This document shows, piece after piece, positions 43,669 through 56,200 of a DNA stretch of 64,000 nt. A program made the position numbers and the translations under genes. The stretch comes from Euptelea pleiosperma (taxonomy: Eukaryota; Streptophyta; Magnoliopsida; Ranunculales; Eupteleaceae). The stretch covers positions 14,626,138 through 14,690,137 of the forward strand of contig CM068544.1 of NCBI GenBank assembly GCA_035048495.1, given 5' to 3'. Numbering within the stretch: position 1 is the first letter of the stretch; the number at the start of each line of letters is the position of its first letter. Under the pieces are notes generated by a model. That model saw only the letters and a program-made list of their open reading frames with translations, made no database searches and was not told the DNA's origin.

Positions 43669-46645
43669 GACCGCCATTAGCACCGGCAACCTTCCCTAAG
43701 GAGCACCGTTACAAAGAATCCCAAGTTCTGCACCATCCAGCCATTGCTTCTCCGCCAGATCGCTGCTCTTCAATGCACCAGCGAGTTCACAGTCCAGCCG
43801 CCCTCCACGATTTCCATTGGAGATCCATCTCCCTCCACTGTTGCAGCCTCAAAGCTGAAACCACCTGCCACATCCTCCATCTTCATCAACACGTACTCAC
43901 CCTTCTCTCCATTACCGCCATCTCTCCTATCATCCACCGACTTTTCCTCCTCTTCATCTTCACTTTCAAAATCGTGTCTTCCCATTGGACTGGGCGTCCT
44001 CTCTTGCCGGCCTTGCTTCACAGTCCATCACCATCACGCCTCCACCACCTGCCACTTCGGGTTTCCAGGTGTGGGCCACCTACCATCCTCACTCCCCTCT
44101 CATTTGAACCGTTTTCAAGAGAGAACCAAAAATAGAAAGGGAGAAAGAGGAAGAAAAAAAAAAAAAAAAAAGAAGAGGAGTAGGAAACCCAGATTTCCTA
44201 GCTCTATTGGAACCGGCAAGAGTTGCTAACATCTCTCCTCCACCGTGCTTCTCACCACCTCCACGCCTTCCCCAATAAGTTGTTGGCCACTCATCATCTC
44301 CCGTTGGTAAGTTAGCAAGATTCTCTCTCCCTAGTTTTCTCTCTAAATTAGTTTTCTCTCTCTAGATAGTTTAATCTTACTTGCTTTCTTTTTGTCATGT
44401 TTGTATTAAAGCTCAATAGTTTTGTAATTTGATTTGTTAGTTTTAATGAAGAAGTTTTAGTTTGGTAATTTGCTCTAAATTTTGTCATTAATCTAAAGAA
44501 TGGTTCTCTTAACTTCTCTCTAAAAAGATGAATGTTTTAAAATCACTACCACCATTCTCACCTCTCCATATTTTCTACAATCTCCAGCAAAAATTCATCA
44601 TTTCATGTTCGTTATTGCGCTAATCCGACTAATCCCGAGTGCGGATCGACATCCGACACGAATCCCTATACAAATCTATCAATTTTGCAGGATTAAAATT
44701 CAGATTAATTACAAATATTATTGAAGTTAGGGTTTCCATAACCAACGACGCGGAAAAACCCTACTTTCAATGGACTTCATCAGTCCATGTGGGCCAGCAA
44801 CCGGCCCATCATCATCGACCCGCTGCCCGACCATTTAGTGGACCCCGTGAATTTCAAAATAATTCAAATTAAATTTTTAAAAAATACGGGCGGGGGGGGG
44901 GGGGGGGGGTCCACTAAATGGGAAAATCCCCCAAAGAAAGTGATTTAAAAAAAATATTTTTTTATTTCTAAAAATCCCATTTTCCATTAAAGGAAAGTGG
45001 GAGGTTTATAGAGAGGAGAAGGGTTCGTTTGAACCCTAATCTCTCTCTTTTCTTCACCTCTCCTTCCCCCGAAACTCCCCCGACGTTTTCCCCTTCTTCC
45101 TCTCCTTCTTTCTTCTCTCTTCTTCTTGTTCTTCATCATTTTCTCCGACGGACTGAACCAGTCCATCAAGAACGCCTTCGCACCATCACCTGCGCGTTCC
45201 TTCTCTCCTTCTACCCCTTCTCCTCTTCTTCCTCTTCCTCTTCTTCTCCTCTTTTTCTTCTTCTTCTTCTTCTTCTTCTTCTCTTTGTCATTCTTCTTTT
45301 CGTCCTACCGAAATTGCAGAACTCTGGCCATCTCCGCCTTCTTCTTCTTCTTCTTCTTCTTCTTCTTCTTCTTCTTCTTCATCCTTCTCTTCTGCTTCTC
45401 TTATTGCTGCTCCTCCTCTTTCCTCCACCTGTGCTCGAGCATCCTTGTTATTGCAAATAGCAACACCGCCCCTACCATAGCGCTCCGCCCATGCACTGCC
45501 GCCTGTTGCATGCTCCACCTGCTAGACTGCCAGCAGCCTCTATTCCTCTCTCTCATGGTTCCTCTCTGTCTCACGGCCACGAGATATCCCTGCCCCTTTA
45601 AGAAACCGGACTTGCAACCCCAGCAAGTCCATTTTCTTCGTTGTTCTTCCAGTGAACCCCATTAAAACTGGCGAAGCATTCTCCATCACAGACCTAGCTG
45701 GACTGGACTAGCACGGCCACCTACAACACAACCACCATCTGGACCGTCCTCCAGCCAGTGCATCCCTCATCTTCTTCGTATGGGGTTTCAGGTTGCACAC
45801 CACACCGCCCATCATCTTCTCCTTCACGGGCTGCAATCACCGCCCCTACCTCCCGGTTCGTCATCTTCTCACATGCATCAATGGAACGCCCACCAGTACA
45901 TAAACAGTGAGTGCTCTCTCCACTTTTGTGCTATCCATCACCTTTCTTGCTTGCCGAACTAGCAAGGAACCTCACGGTAGCAACTCTTCGAGCATCACTT
46001 GCTCTAACCCGTGGGTCCATGCTCCTCATGGACACTACCCGAGCTTAATATCCAGCCAACACATGGCTGATCTCTGGCCGATCCGTTCAAGGTAAGTCAT
46101 CAATGTGACATTCTCTCCTTTCTCCTTCCTCTATTCCTCTCTTTCTCTCTCTAGACTTCTCTCCTTCTCTCTCTAAAAATCTCATCCTTTACCTTTTCTC
46201 TCTCTTCATCTCTTTCTTTCTGTCACCAAACTTTTACAGCTTTTTAGTTTAATCTCTTTAGTTCTTGTAATGTTTCTTTAGCAATTTTGATAGAGAATAT
46301 TATAAAGGAGTTAATATTTCAATAAAGTATAGTATTGCTTTATCGTGTTTAGTTAGGTTTGTTTAATACTTTCTTTGGCAATTTCTCTCTCTAAAAATCA
46401 CCAAAGCATGTTTTGAAATCACCTCGATCCACCATTCTCACCTCTAAATATTCTCTATGTTTTTCTGATAAAAATCTATCATTTTATATTCTTTACACGT
46501 GCTAATCCGACTACCGAGTACGGATCGACATCCGACAAGCCACTATGCATCAAAGTTCATTTTGCAGGTTAAAAGTCTCGGATTAATTACAAATGTGTTG
46601 AGATTAGGGTCGTTCTCTCAACGACGAAAAAATGCTACTTTCAAA

Positions 46646-46664
46646 TGGCGCCGTTGCCGCTCGG
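46646..46664 (+). other. Primer-binding site of copy C
   Basis: TGGCGCCGTTGCCGCTCGG starts two bases after the LTR. Its first 14 bases are the complement of the 3' end of plant tRNA-Asp, as in Athila-type elements; the last five differ from that tRNA. Confidence 0.85.
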
Positions 46665-48405
46665 GTAACCGGAAAGTGCGAAAAGGGACGAAAGACAACG
46701 AAATTGGAAGCTGCTAAAGCGAGAAGACTACCATTTGTGGTAACTTTCATTTTTGCTTTTTAGCTACTTTTAGAAGTTATTTTTATTATTATTTTTAATG
46801 CCCCGGACGGCCGAGTGCAAAGTTGTAATAGTTTAGGAATTTCTTTGATTCTATTTTAGGACTTATCTGCTAGATCTTGTTCTAAGGTTTTTTAGAAACC
46901 CTAGATTAAGTGATAAATTCCAAAAAAATTAATAAAAATTTAGGGTTTTCATTTTCTGCGGATTTATAGAAGATCACACACGGTGAGTTTCACTTTTTGG
47001 AGAGTTTCCACAATTGTGAAATTCGGCTAAATTAGGGTTTTCATACTTGAAACATTCCAATTTGAGAGAGTTTCTATCTTTAGAAATCCTCTCAACTTGG
47101 AAAATATGAAAAAAGAAACATCCGATTTTAGCAGGATTTCAATATTGGAAACATTCTAAAATTGAACGGGATTTACATATCTTAACTTTCTTGGAAGGTT
47201 TCCAAAATTTGGGAAACGATTCAACAGAAATCTTCCAATTTGGAAATTTCTAAATTAAAATTCCGATTCGAATTAGGATACTAATTCACACTTGCCTTAA
47301 TGAATTGTTTGTCCTGTGCACCCTAAAGAAAGGCAAGAACGTTCCATATCCAATCCCAAACCTAGACCCTTAGATCTCATTATGCAGGAACACGATCCAG
47401 TGTGGGTAGGGAGCGAAAGCTCAAAGAGGTGGAGTCGGGCCCAAGCCCATTTGGATACCCCTCCCTATTCTACAGAGGCGACCCCGTGGCGTGGCCCACG
47501 GGAGGTAAGTCTCTATCCTCGCCTTGAGTGCGATACGGTGTTATTGGGTGCATCATTGCCGCTTGTCTATTTGCTTTCACATATATATTATTCGACTTGC
47601 ATGGTATGGCCGTTAATCAATCAACTCTAAGAGAGCAGACCTAGCTCCAAAATTGAAACTGGTGAGATTTCATCACCCACCTCATCATTCCAAATGATTT
47701 GATCCCAAGGCTCCATTTAATTAAAAAGAATCAAGAAGTAGAGCCAATTAGCCCGGTGTTCAAGGAAAAATCCACACAAAGCGAACCCGCTTAACATCCA
47801 ATTGAAGTAAGACCACGAGCACGGGTCCCTGTGGTCTAACACACCCTTAAGTCCCTGCTACTCAAGTGCACTGAGCTCGACGTGGCATCTTAGACTATTC
47901 AGCGATTGGTTACGTGTGGACTAGGAACATGCACCATCCCTAGCTTAACCTGAGGGAACACTCTTCTTAAACACTTGACCAATCTGGTTAGTTTGGGACG
48001 TGCTTAAGCCAGCCATTGTGCCGCACGTCTGTCTAGGCTTCGGATTGCCTTGTTGTTGACTAGAGTTAGTACTAAAGGATTCGCTCTGAAGAGTGTAGCC
48101 TGGTGAGAACCTTTGAGTGCAAATAGTTAGTCTGGCGGTTAAAAGATAAACCAATGGTCCGCCCACTGTCATAATCTACTCTAGCCCCAAAACTAACAAG
48201 ATAATTCCTAAAATATATCATGATTATTTAGAATAGGATTATGTGTGCTTGATGTGCATCATATATCACTAGGATAGTGTTCCCTTCTGGCAACTTTTTG
48301 CCAAGTCTAGGACTCGCTTTTTAAGCGTATGCCCGGTTGGACCCGTCCTAACTTTTGACTAATTCGATCTGAGAGTTAGTCTACCGCACCCTTCTATCTC
48401 CTCTA
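46665..48405 (+). other. Long 5' leader of LARD copy C
   Basis: About 1.74 kb with no long frame. Parts align with the leaders of copies B and D. Confidence 0.6.
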
Positions 48406-50151
48406 ATGGCAGATGAACGGCCTCTGTAGGAGACCTACTACAGTTTATGTGAGAATCTAGGTGATCACTCTCAACAATGGCTTGACAATTCTACATATCA
48501 TCATAACACTCTAGTCTCGCATACTTCTACGGGGTATGATAATCACCGAGATCCGGAGTAAAAATCTGTACTCCAAGAGCTTAAAAATTCCGTCTCTGCC
48601 CTTCATGCTGCAGTCCAGCAACCTGTGCACAATTCCTAGTCTGTAGGATATTACCCTCCTATCCAAGAAGAGTTATGTACTTTTTATTCATTTCAATCTC
48701 CGATGCAGACCTCCTATGATAACAATTACTATCCGAACACTAGAAGTCACCCTAACTTTGGTTTGGAACAGTCTGCTATCCCGCAGCAACTGCCATAGGG
48801 CAATTATCCTCCCGAGTTTCATCAACCTAATGGAGAGTTTGATTGCCACTACTCGCAGTCGCAGTATCCGTCATGTCCACAAAATGACTATTCTGATCAA
48901 CAGTGGGCCCCTCAGGATTTCCAGAGTTAGCAACTAGTCCTAGACTCCACTCTGCCTTACAACTTTCATACCCAGTCGAACTATAATCAAGAGTTGGCAC
49001 CTCAGGTCCCCTTGGCTGAACCGCCTCCGTTGGCTACTAAACCCTGTCTAGAGGACTTTCTCTCTCAGTACATTGCCCAACAACAACAGTATTTCCAAGG
49101 TCTAGAGCACCAACAACAGCAATCTATGGAGTGCTTAGAGCAACGTCTAGTTCAATTAGAAAATGAGAGAGAGGAAGTCAACTTCACTAGCCCACCAATA
49201 GCCTATCTTGAGGAGAGTGACATGGCCACTGTCTATAATGAGGAGTTGCACAATTGGACCAAGTACCAGAATTGCTAGGATGAAATAGAAGTTGTTACCA
49301 CCCCTAAATCAAGCCCGATTATTGAGGAGCCAGTGTATCTTTATTCGGTGCCTTTAACAGTACCAAATCTTGAACCTATCTCAGAGCAACCTATTTTTCA
49401 CTCTACCTCTGCCGACCCTAATGTTGATCTTCATGACACTGGGCTGTGTCTCGATCGTAGGATCCCAACTGTCCTAGATCTACTGTTCCTCCCAACCTCC
49501 TTTGGATTGTGCAACAATAGTGATGAACCCGAGTCTCAATCTTCGGTGCCCTTCACAGCACCAACTTCTGAACTGAGCACAGAGATACCCATGTCTAACT
49601 CTATCTTTGATGATTCTACCTCTGCACTGGAGGCAGACATTCTAGAAAATGGGACTCCAGCTATCCTGGACCCACCGTTCCCCACCGAGGATGAACATAT
49701 TGAGTGTAGGGATTGGAACATCCCTATTGCATTAGGACACCTCAAGGAAGAGGTCAACAGTTTTCACTCGCCTCCCTACGTCGATGTTGTCGATGAACCG
49801 TATGTCATGAAGAGTCTAATTCAAGACTCTCACGAGGAAAAATTATCCCAGTGTCAATAACACTTTGAGTCTGATTCCATCTCGGAGTTAGACAATTCTA
49901 GTATTACTGATCTGCAGGAGTCTGCTCCATTCAGATATATTCCCGCTAAACTCAATGAGTTTGTGGCTTTGCTAACCGCGGTCAGAGAACCCACTACTAC
50001 TCTCCTCTCAGTCTTTACTGAGAAGCTTCTCTCCCTCCCCGCTGAACTAAATGTTTTTGCGGGTCTGCTCAGAGAACCTACTGTCCTTCTCTCAGTCTAC
50101 ACTGAGAAAGACCTGTTCTACACAGGTATACCTAGACAAGGGATAGGATAA
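48406..50151 (+). pseudogene. LARD gag-like ORF, copy C (about 582 codons, several stops)
   Basis: One frame runs from ATG 48406 to TAA 50149-50151 but carries about seven internal stops (for example 48427, 48796, 48928, 49276 and 49858). The length matches copy B almost exactly, so the frame itself is conserved while stops accumulated. Two stops (48796 and 48928) replace CAG codons seen in other copies. The segment at about 48994-49278 keeps LEDFLSQYIAQQQQ, corresponding to the helical segment of copy B, with an extra HQQQQ expansion. No enzyme domain is present. Confidence 0.7.
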
Positions 50152-52099
50152 TTGTCTCTGTTCCACTTTAGGTGTCAGGAAGACTGCAGATTCACTCAGT
50201 CTCCATGAGTTTCAACCTGGTTGGGGGTACTTGATATACCCCCGTCATGTCTGGCTGAAGACGTAAAACTTAGTGCTTTCGGAAAGGCAATTCCGATATT
50301 CCCAGAGTACATGAGTCTCATGCATTTGTTATTAACTGTTATATCATTGGAAATGCAGGTACATTCATTCTTCCGATCATCAGGTACCACACATTGTCGA
50401 GTTTCTGCCGACTTTGTAACATCCTCTCTGAACCTTTGCATCCTCATCACTGATTTTTCATCATTTTATGTCCCAGTCATGAGCACCGAGGACGGTGCTG
50501 TATTTTGGTTGGGGGTGGGTATTTACCAAAACTCATATATTTATTTTGATAAATATATACATATATTAAAAAAATAATATCTTATTTTTGGGTGGTTTCC
50601 GATGTTCTTCAAAAGTTTTCTAGAATTTTAAAAATATGTCAAATACCCTGACTTTGATTAGCTAAAAACTTCCGTTAAGTTAGTATTGAGGATGACGATT
50701 TTTGTTTAAGGTTAGCTTTGAGTCAAGTCAAGCGTGACTACAGCAGGTTTGAAAACTTAGAAAAACTCAGACTTGGCACAATTGTACACTATCAACATCA
50801 AAGTCATTCTAAGTTTAGAAACTCTAGAGATCCTGTGAGAATAATTGTGGAGACCTAATCCAGTGAGCTTTCGAGCCTTTAATCATTTCAGAGGGTTATA
50901 CAACAATTCTGACTCACAAGATGACTCACTATTTTTCATGCCCGCAATATTCGTTGAGAGATCTCATTATCCTTTGCTTCGATCGTAAAACTCAGAACGA
51001 CATCAACATTGGATTATTACAATAGAACCTTCTCTGTATCCAATCAAGATAGTATACATGATAGTACAAACCCTAGAAAATGATTTAGGCCATTTTTTGA
51101 ACCATTCAGCCTTTCACTTCACCTGAATTATACTTCATTAGAAACCCTTTGAACCTTTCTATAAAAGCCTTTTTCTTGTTAAACCCATCAACCTAAAATC
51201 CAATTCAACTACGAAGCATGACTAGCTATCCTTCTTTTGAGATGGATAAAAGAATAACTGATATGGGTATACCGTGAAAAGAAAAGTAAAAAAAAAAAAA
51301 TTGAAAGAAAAAGACAAGTGGTTCAGACTGAAAAGAATATATGAAAAGAAAGTATGAAAAAGAGCTGAAAAAGCAATTGAGCAGTCTCAGAAATATTGAG
51401 AAAAATACGAAAGATGGAAAATGAAAAGAAATGGTGTTACACTCGCAGAAAAAATACAAGAAAATAGATATATCCTCTCAGAACTTTGAAATCATGTATT
51501 CCTTTATTTTTCTATACCTAACCTAAGCCTCATTACAACCCAGGAAAGTCCTACTTGATTCTAGGATAGCATGATCATAAAATGTGGAGATTGGAGAAAG
51601 AGAAGCTATAGAGTTTGATCTGACGTTCCCGAGTGAAGTGGTATTCCAATCATGAGATCTTCTTCTATTAATGATGTCCTTCCTTTAAATAATACATATG
51701 TGAGATCTTTGCTTTCATATATCAATACATCTCCTCACATATAAATTGAGAAAAAAGAAGAAAACCCTTCATGTGTGATTCCATTCTGAGTGCTAAACAT
51801 GTGAGAGTTGAGGTCGAGGCATAAGAACTTAGAGGTGATCTGGAAGTCTTAACTCTTGGATGATGAAATTATTGAGCACACACACATACGTAGAGTCTGA
51901 CTATTCTGGGTCATGATTATCAGTCTGTAGTCTTGCCAAAACTTTCTAACTCTTTGCTAGCATGTAACTATTTTTTTGCATCCATTCAATGATTTGACGA
52001 ACGGTGTTTTCCCTGAGCTTAAGAAAAAGTGTGCAGTATGTGTAGAGCCCTTTTAAGTTTATTTATTTCGCACTAATTGCCAAGGATTGGAAATATGCT
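50152..52099 (+). other. 3' noncoding region of LARD copy C
   Basis: It has PPT-like GGTTGGGGGT motifs at 50219-50228 and 50507-50516 in addition to the terminal PPT, and a broken relic of the small ORF starting at 50921. No other coding signal. Confidence 0.6.
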
Positions 52100-52111
52100 G
52101 GTTGGGGGTTG
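52100..52111 (+). other. Polypurine tract of copy C
   Basis: GGTTGGGGGTTG immediately before the 3' LTR. Confidence 0.8.
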
Positions 52112-54770
52112 TGATATTCGCTCAAAAGTGCTTATTTTACGCAATTATCCTTTTAGCGTTATCGCACTCTCCTACGTAAAATGCTCTATTTATCTACTTT
52201 TCTACGAAAGAGTCTCTTCTGTTACGTAGAACACACTTTTCTGGACCAAATGGTATATTTGCATGCATTAAACACATTTTCGAAAGTCTAAGTATGAAAA
52301 CGTTATGATCAAATCTCATTACGTGCTATTCTCTTGCAGAAAACTCGATCGGGTTATTCTCGAGACTTGCGGGCCAAAATCGATCATGAAAGCCCATTCT
52401 CAAAGCTTAAAGAGCCCACAGGCTATGACTAGAAGATATGGGCCAAATATGAGCCGAATAAAAGGACCAAAGAGCTGGCCCAAAGAACGAAAAGAGTAGG
52501 AGAGCCAATGACCAAGAAACGGACCAAAGTGTTTAAAGCCACATGAATCAGCAAGGAATGATGGTCTACTCTACTGGAGAAGCGTGAGGATGGTCACAGT
52601 GAAGACTAGGATTCCAGACCCTCTGCCAATACTTTTATCTCCATTTTCTGATATTTTCTCTCTCCTCCCCCTAATTTTCTATCTCATCTATCCTTATTCT
52701 CTCTCTCTTCATCTCTCGATCCTCGGATCTACTAACCTAACCCCAGAACTCCTGTCCGTTGGCTCTGGCCCATCTCCCTAAGCTATCAGACCGTTGGATC
52801 TTCCATCGGACCGTTGGATCGTCCATTAGACCGTCGAATCTCTCTAAATCCGTCGGCCTGCCAACCTGGATCCTGATCCAGTCATCTTCAGTCTGATCAT
52901 CAGCTAGTCGTCTGTCACATTATCTTATGAGACGATGGACTTCATCAGTCCATGTGGGCCAGCAACCGGCCCATCATCATCGACCCGCTGCCCGACCATT
53001 TAGTGGACCCCGTGAATTTCAAAATAATTCAAATTAAATTTTTAAAAAATGCGGGGGGGGGGGTATCCACTAAATGGGGAAATCCCCCAAAGAAAGTGAT
53101 TTAAAAAAAAAGAAAATTTATTTCTAGAAATCCCATTTTCCATTAAAGGAAAGTGGGAGGTCTATAAAGGAGAGGAGAAGTATTCGTTTGAACCCTAATC
53201 TCTCTCTTTTCTTCACCTCTCCTTCCCTCGAAACTCCCCCGACGTTTTCCCCTTCTTCCTCTCCTGCTTTCTTCTCTCTTCTTCTTGTTCTTCATCATCT
53301 TCTCCGACGGACTGAACCAGTCCATCAAGAACGCCTTCGCACCATCACCTGTGCGTTCCTCCTCTCCTTCTACCCCTTCTCCTCTTCTTCTTCCTCTTCC
53401 TCTTCTTCTCCTCCTTTTCTTCTTCTTCTTCTTCTTCTCTTTGTCATTCTTCTTTTCGTCCGACCGGAGTTGCAGAACTCCGGCCATCTCCGCCTTCTTC
53501 TTCTTCTTCTTCTTCTTCCTTCTCTTATTGCTGCTCCTCCTCTTTCCTCCACCTGTGCGCGAGTGTCCTTGTTGTTGCAAACAGCAACACCGCCCCTGCC
53601 ATAGCGCTCCACCCGTGCACCGCCGCCTGTTGCGTGCTCCACCTGCTAGACTGCCAGCAGCCTCTATTCCTCTCTCTCACGGTTCCTCTCTGTCTCACGG
53701 CCACGAGATATCCCTGCCCCTTCAAGAAACCGGACTTGCAACCCCAGCAGGTCCGTTTTCTTCGTTGTTCTTCCGATGAACCCCATTAAAATCGGCGAAC
53801 CATTCTCCATAACAGTCCTAGCCGGACTGGACTAGCATGGCCACCTGCAACACAACCACCATCTGGACCGTCCTCCAGCCAGTGCATCCCTCATCTTCTT
53901 CGTCTGGGGTTTCAGGTTGCACACCACACCGCCCATCATCTTCTCCTTCACGGGCTGCAATCACCGCCCCTACCTCCTGGTTCGTCATCTTCTCGCATGC
54001 ATCAATGGAACGCCCACCATTACATAAATAGTGAGTGCACTCTCTACTTCTGTGCTATCCATCACCTTCCTTGCTAGCCGAACTAGCAAGGAACCTCACG
54101 GTAGCAACTCTTCGAGCATCACTTGCTCTAACCCGTGGGTCCATGCTCCTCATGGACACTACCCGAGCTTAATATCCAGCCAACACATGGCTGATCTCTA
54201 GCCGATCCATTTAAGGTAAGTCATCAAGGTGACATTCTCTCCTTTCTCCTTCCTCTATTCCTCTCTTTCTCTCTCTAGACTTCTCTCCTTCTCTCTCTAA
54301 AAATCTTATCCACTACCTTTTCTCTCTCTTCATCTCTTTCCTTCTCTCTCCAAACTTTTACAGCTTTTTTGTTTAATCTCTTTAGTTCTTGTAATGTTTC
54401 TTTCGCAATTTTGATAGAGAATATTGTAAAGGAGTTAGTATTTCAATAAACTATAGTATTGCTTTATCGTGTTTAGTTAGGTTTGTTTAATACTTCTTTT
54501 GGCAATTTCTCTCTCTAAAAATCACCAAAGCATGTTTTGAAATCACCTCGATCCACCATTCTCACCTCTCCGTATTCTCTATATTTTTTTGATAAAAATC
54601 TGTCATTTTATGTTCTTTACATGCGCTAATCTGACTAATCCCGAGTGCGGATCGACATCTGACAAGCCACTATGCATCAAAGTTCATTTTGCAAGTTAAA
54701 AGTCTTGGATTAATTACAAATTTGTTGAGATTAGGGTCGTTCTCTCAACGACGGAAAAACCCTACTTTCA
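52112..54770 (+). repeat. 3' LTR of copy C (2659 bp)
   Basis: It starts TGATATTCGCTC and ends CCCTACTTTCA. It has a hairpin at 53464-53483, a TATA-like GTCTATAAAGG at about 53160 and TTC-rich tracts. The A/B boxes here are weak. Confidence 0.93.
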
Positions 54771-54970
54771 GACATCTAGAAAATTTATCAATTGACGCAC
54801 AAAGATTGTCCAACTTGAACGAGAGACCTGCAATAGACGCAGATACAGAGGAACGACGATGAATGAAGTCATACGCTGCTGATGTCAAGAAAATTTATCA
54901 ATCGACTAACAAAGATTGTCCAACTTGGACGAGAGACCTACAATAGATGCAGATACAGGGAACGACGGGA
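54771..54970. repeat. Tandem duplication (about 110 bp) in the Sirevirus additional ORF
   Basis: 54771-54880 and 54881-54970 share GAAAATTTATCAAT, ACAAAGATTGTCCAACTT and GAGAGACCT blocks. The end of the first unit (54859-54886) also matches 41277-41300 across the copy C insertion. Confidence 0.8.
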
Positions 54971-55809
54971 TCCAGAACTCGAAGTAGAAGCAGAAACAGG
55001 ACTAGACATAGACGATTCACCAACCAACATCTTGCTAAAAGTAGCTTGATTGATAGGTGAGATGGGATGCATAGTTTCATCAGAGTCTAAAATAGGAACT
55101 TTGTAGTGACTCAGAATTTTTGAAACTAAAATGCTAAAAGGCAAAGACTGCTTGCAATTCTCAATCGCCAAATTCTCAACCATGAGATGAAAAATTACTA
55201 ATGGACCATAAATTTTCGTGCCTTGAGAGACACAATACAGAAGATACTAGATATTGGGTCCAATTTCACTCCAATTTCCCGCCTTAGGGACCAAGTTGTA
55301 GGAGAAAATCAAACCTAAAAAATGATACATGGGAAGTAATTCCCTTGTAGCCAAATCAGATGACCAATGAACTACCTTCCCACAAATGGCTCTTGAAATA
55401 GCCTTTTTGTTCTTGAGAGGTAGGGAAGGTGGGAAAGTTCCTCCATTAGGCACTCGAGGAAGACCTGTTATCTTTGAGATCAAAGATAATGTAACTTTAA
55501 AATGAACACCTCGAACCTCAGAATAAAGAAAATGACCATCTGGATCATGATTATTCAAATTATAATAGAACATCCTGACTAATTCAGGATATACAACACC
55601 AGAAATTGACAAAAGTTTAAACCAACCTACTGAATTAAGAAGGTTGGAAATCCCAGTCATTGTCAACTCTTTCTTGATGACCCTACGCTCAATGACAACG
55701 GCTAGTTCTTCATGAAGCTAGCCCTAGCCATAGGATTGATGAACAAGCTAAGGGGATAGGGATCACTAGAAGATGATTCCCCTTTTGCTCTTTTCCCCTT
55801 TGAAGTCAT
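54771..55809 (-). pseudogene. Sirevirus additional 3' ORF, N-terminal and central part
   Basis: The ATG at 55809 opens MTSKGKRAKGESSSSDPYP. After a frameshift the main frame runs from about 55700 and includes a segment (VYPELVRMFYYNL, then EVRGVHFKVTLSLISKITGLP) that resembles the domain annotated in plants as a putative plant transposon protein (Transposase_32 type). A TAG at about 55247 and later stops break it. It continues to a Ser-rich region and then, beyond copy C, to the acidic tail at 41126-41300. Sireviruses often carry an env-like ORF at this place; I see no convincing signal peptide or transmembrane helix here, so an envelope role is not supported by the sequence. Confidence 0.65.
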
Positions 55810-55975
55810 TTAGAAATCACAGAGAAAATTTCACCATAGAAAATGATGAAAATAAGAATCTCTAGGAGGAGATTAGAGTAGAAAGCTAAGGATTTCTCAA
55901 AGAGGATGGGAGACTCCAAAGATAATTCTAGGGGTTTCAAATAGAGTATCAAATGACCCAAAATCGATTAGAAAC

Positions 55976-56200
55976 TATATATAAACAAGGGCGGCAGACC
56001 GGGCATGGGTCGACCCGCCCGCGAAAAGTATAAGCCGTTCGGGTGTGAGGCGCGGTCGACCGGTCATAATGGTCGGTCGACTGGACATGTTCGGTCGACC
56101 GGACCAAATGTTCGGTCGGCCCGTCCCCGTAATCAATCAAATCGCAAAAACTAACAAATTTTTCTAGTCGACCGGACCTTTTGTTCTGTCGACCCAGCAT
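55976..56200 (-). promoter_or_regulatory. U3-like block upstream of the additional ORF: palindromes plus TATA box
   Basis: GGTCGACCGG, GGTCGACTGG and GTCGACCGGACC motifs (56050-56195) recall the palindrome array in the Sirevirus LTR U3. About 75 bp further along the minus strand is a TATA box (TATATATAG, 55984-55976), then about 165 bp to the ATG at 55809. This is the order seen in the LTR, where the array lies about 110 bp before TATAAATAA at about 62229. Confidence 0.5.

Larger units (their letters stand above)
42110..44769 (+). repeat. Solo LTR (long type) inside copy C, TSD ATGGA
   Basis: It starts TGATATTCGCTC (42110) and ends CCCTACTTTCA (44769), 2660 bp. It is flanked by ATGGA at 42105-42109 and 44770-44774. 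Hairpins lie at 43292-43315 and 43642-43668, with a TATA-like box near 43143. It has the full set of family LTR motifs. Confidence 0.94.
41301..46643 (+). repeat. 5' LTR of copy C, interrupted by a solo LTR
   Basis: It starts TGATATTCGCTC (41301) and ends TGCTACTTTCA (46643). The halves are 41301-42109 and 44775-46643, 2678 bp joined, versus 2659 bp for the 3' LTR. It includes a run of 18 G at about 44892-44909 where the 3' LTR has 11, TTC-rich tracts and degenerate hairpins. Confidence 0.92.
41301..54770 (+). mobile_element. LARD copy C, complete, TSD GACGT/GACAT, with nested solo LTR
   Basis: Plus-strand order is 5' LTR (41301-46643, interrupted), PBS (46646-46664), leader, gag-like ORF (48406-50151), 3' noncoding region, PPT (52100-52111), 3' LTR (52112-54770). 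The flanking 5-mers GACGT (41296-41300) and GACAT (54771-54775) differ by one transition. Without the nested LTR it is about 10.8 kb. It is more decayed than copy B. It uses the long LTR type (about 2.66-2.68 kb). Confidence 0.92.

Noticed and set aside
45029..45665. Leu/Ser/Phe-rich frames in the LTRs of copy C (also 53143-53779)
   Set aside because: They come from TTC/CTT-rich LTR sequence, and the frames differ between the two LTRs.
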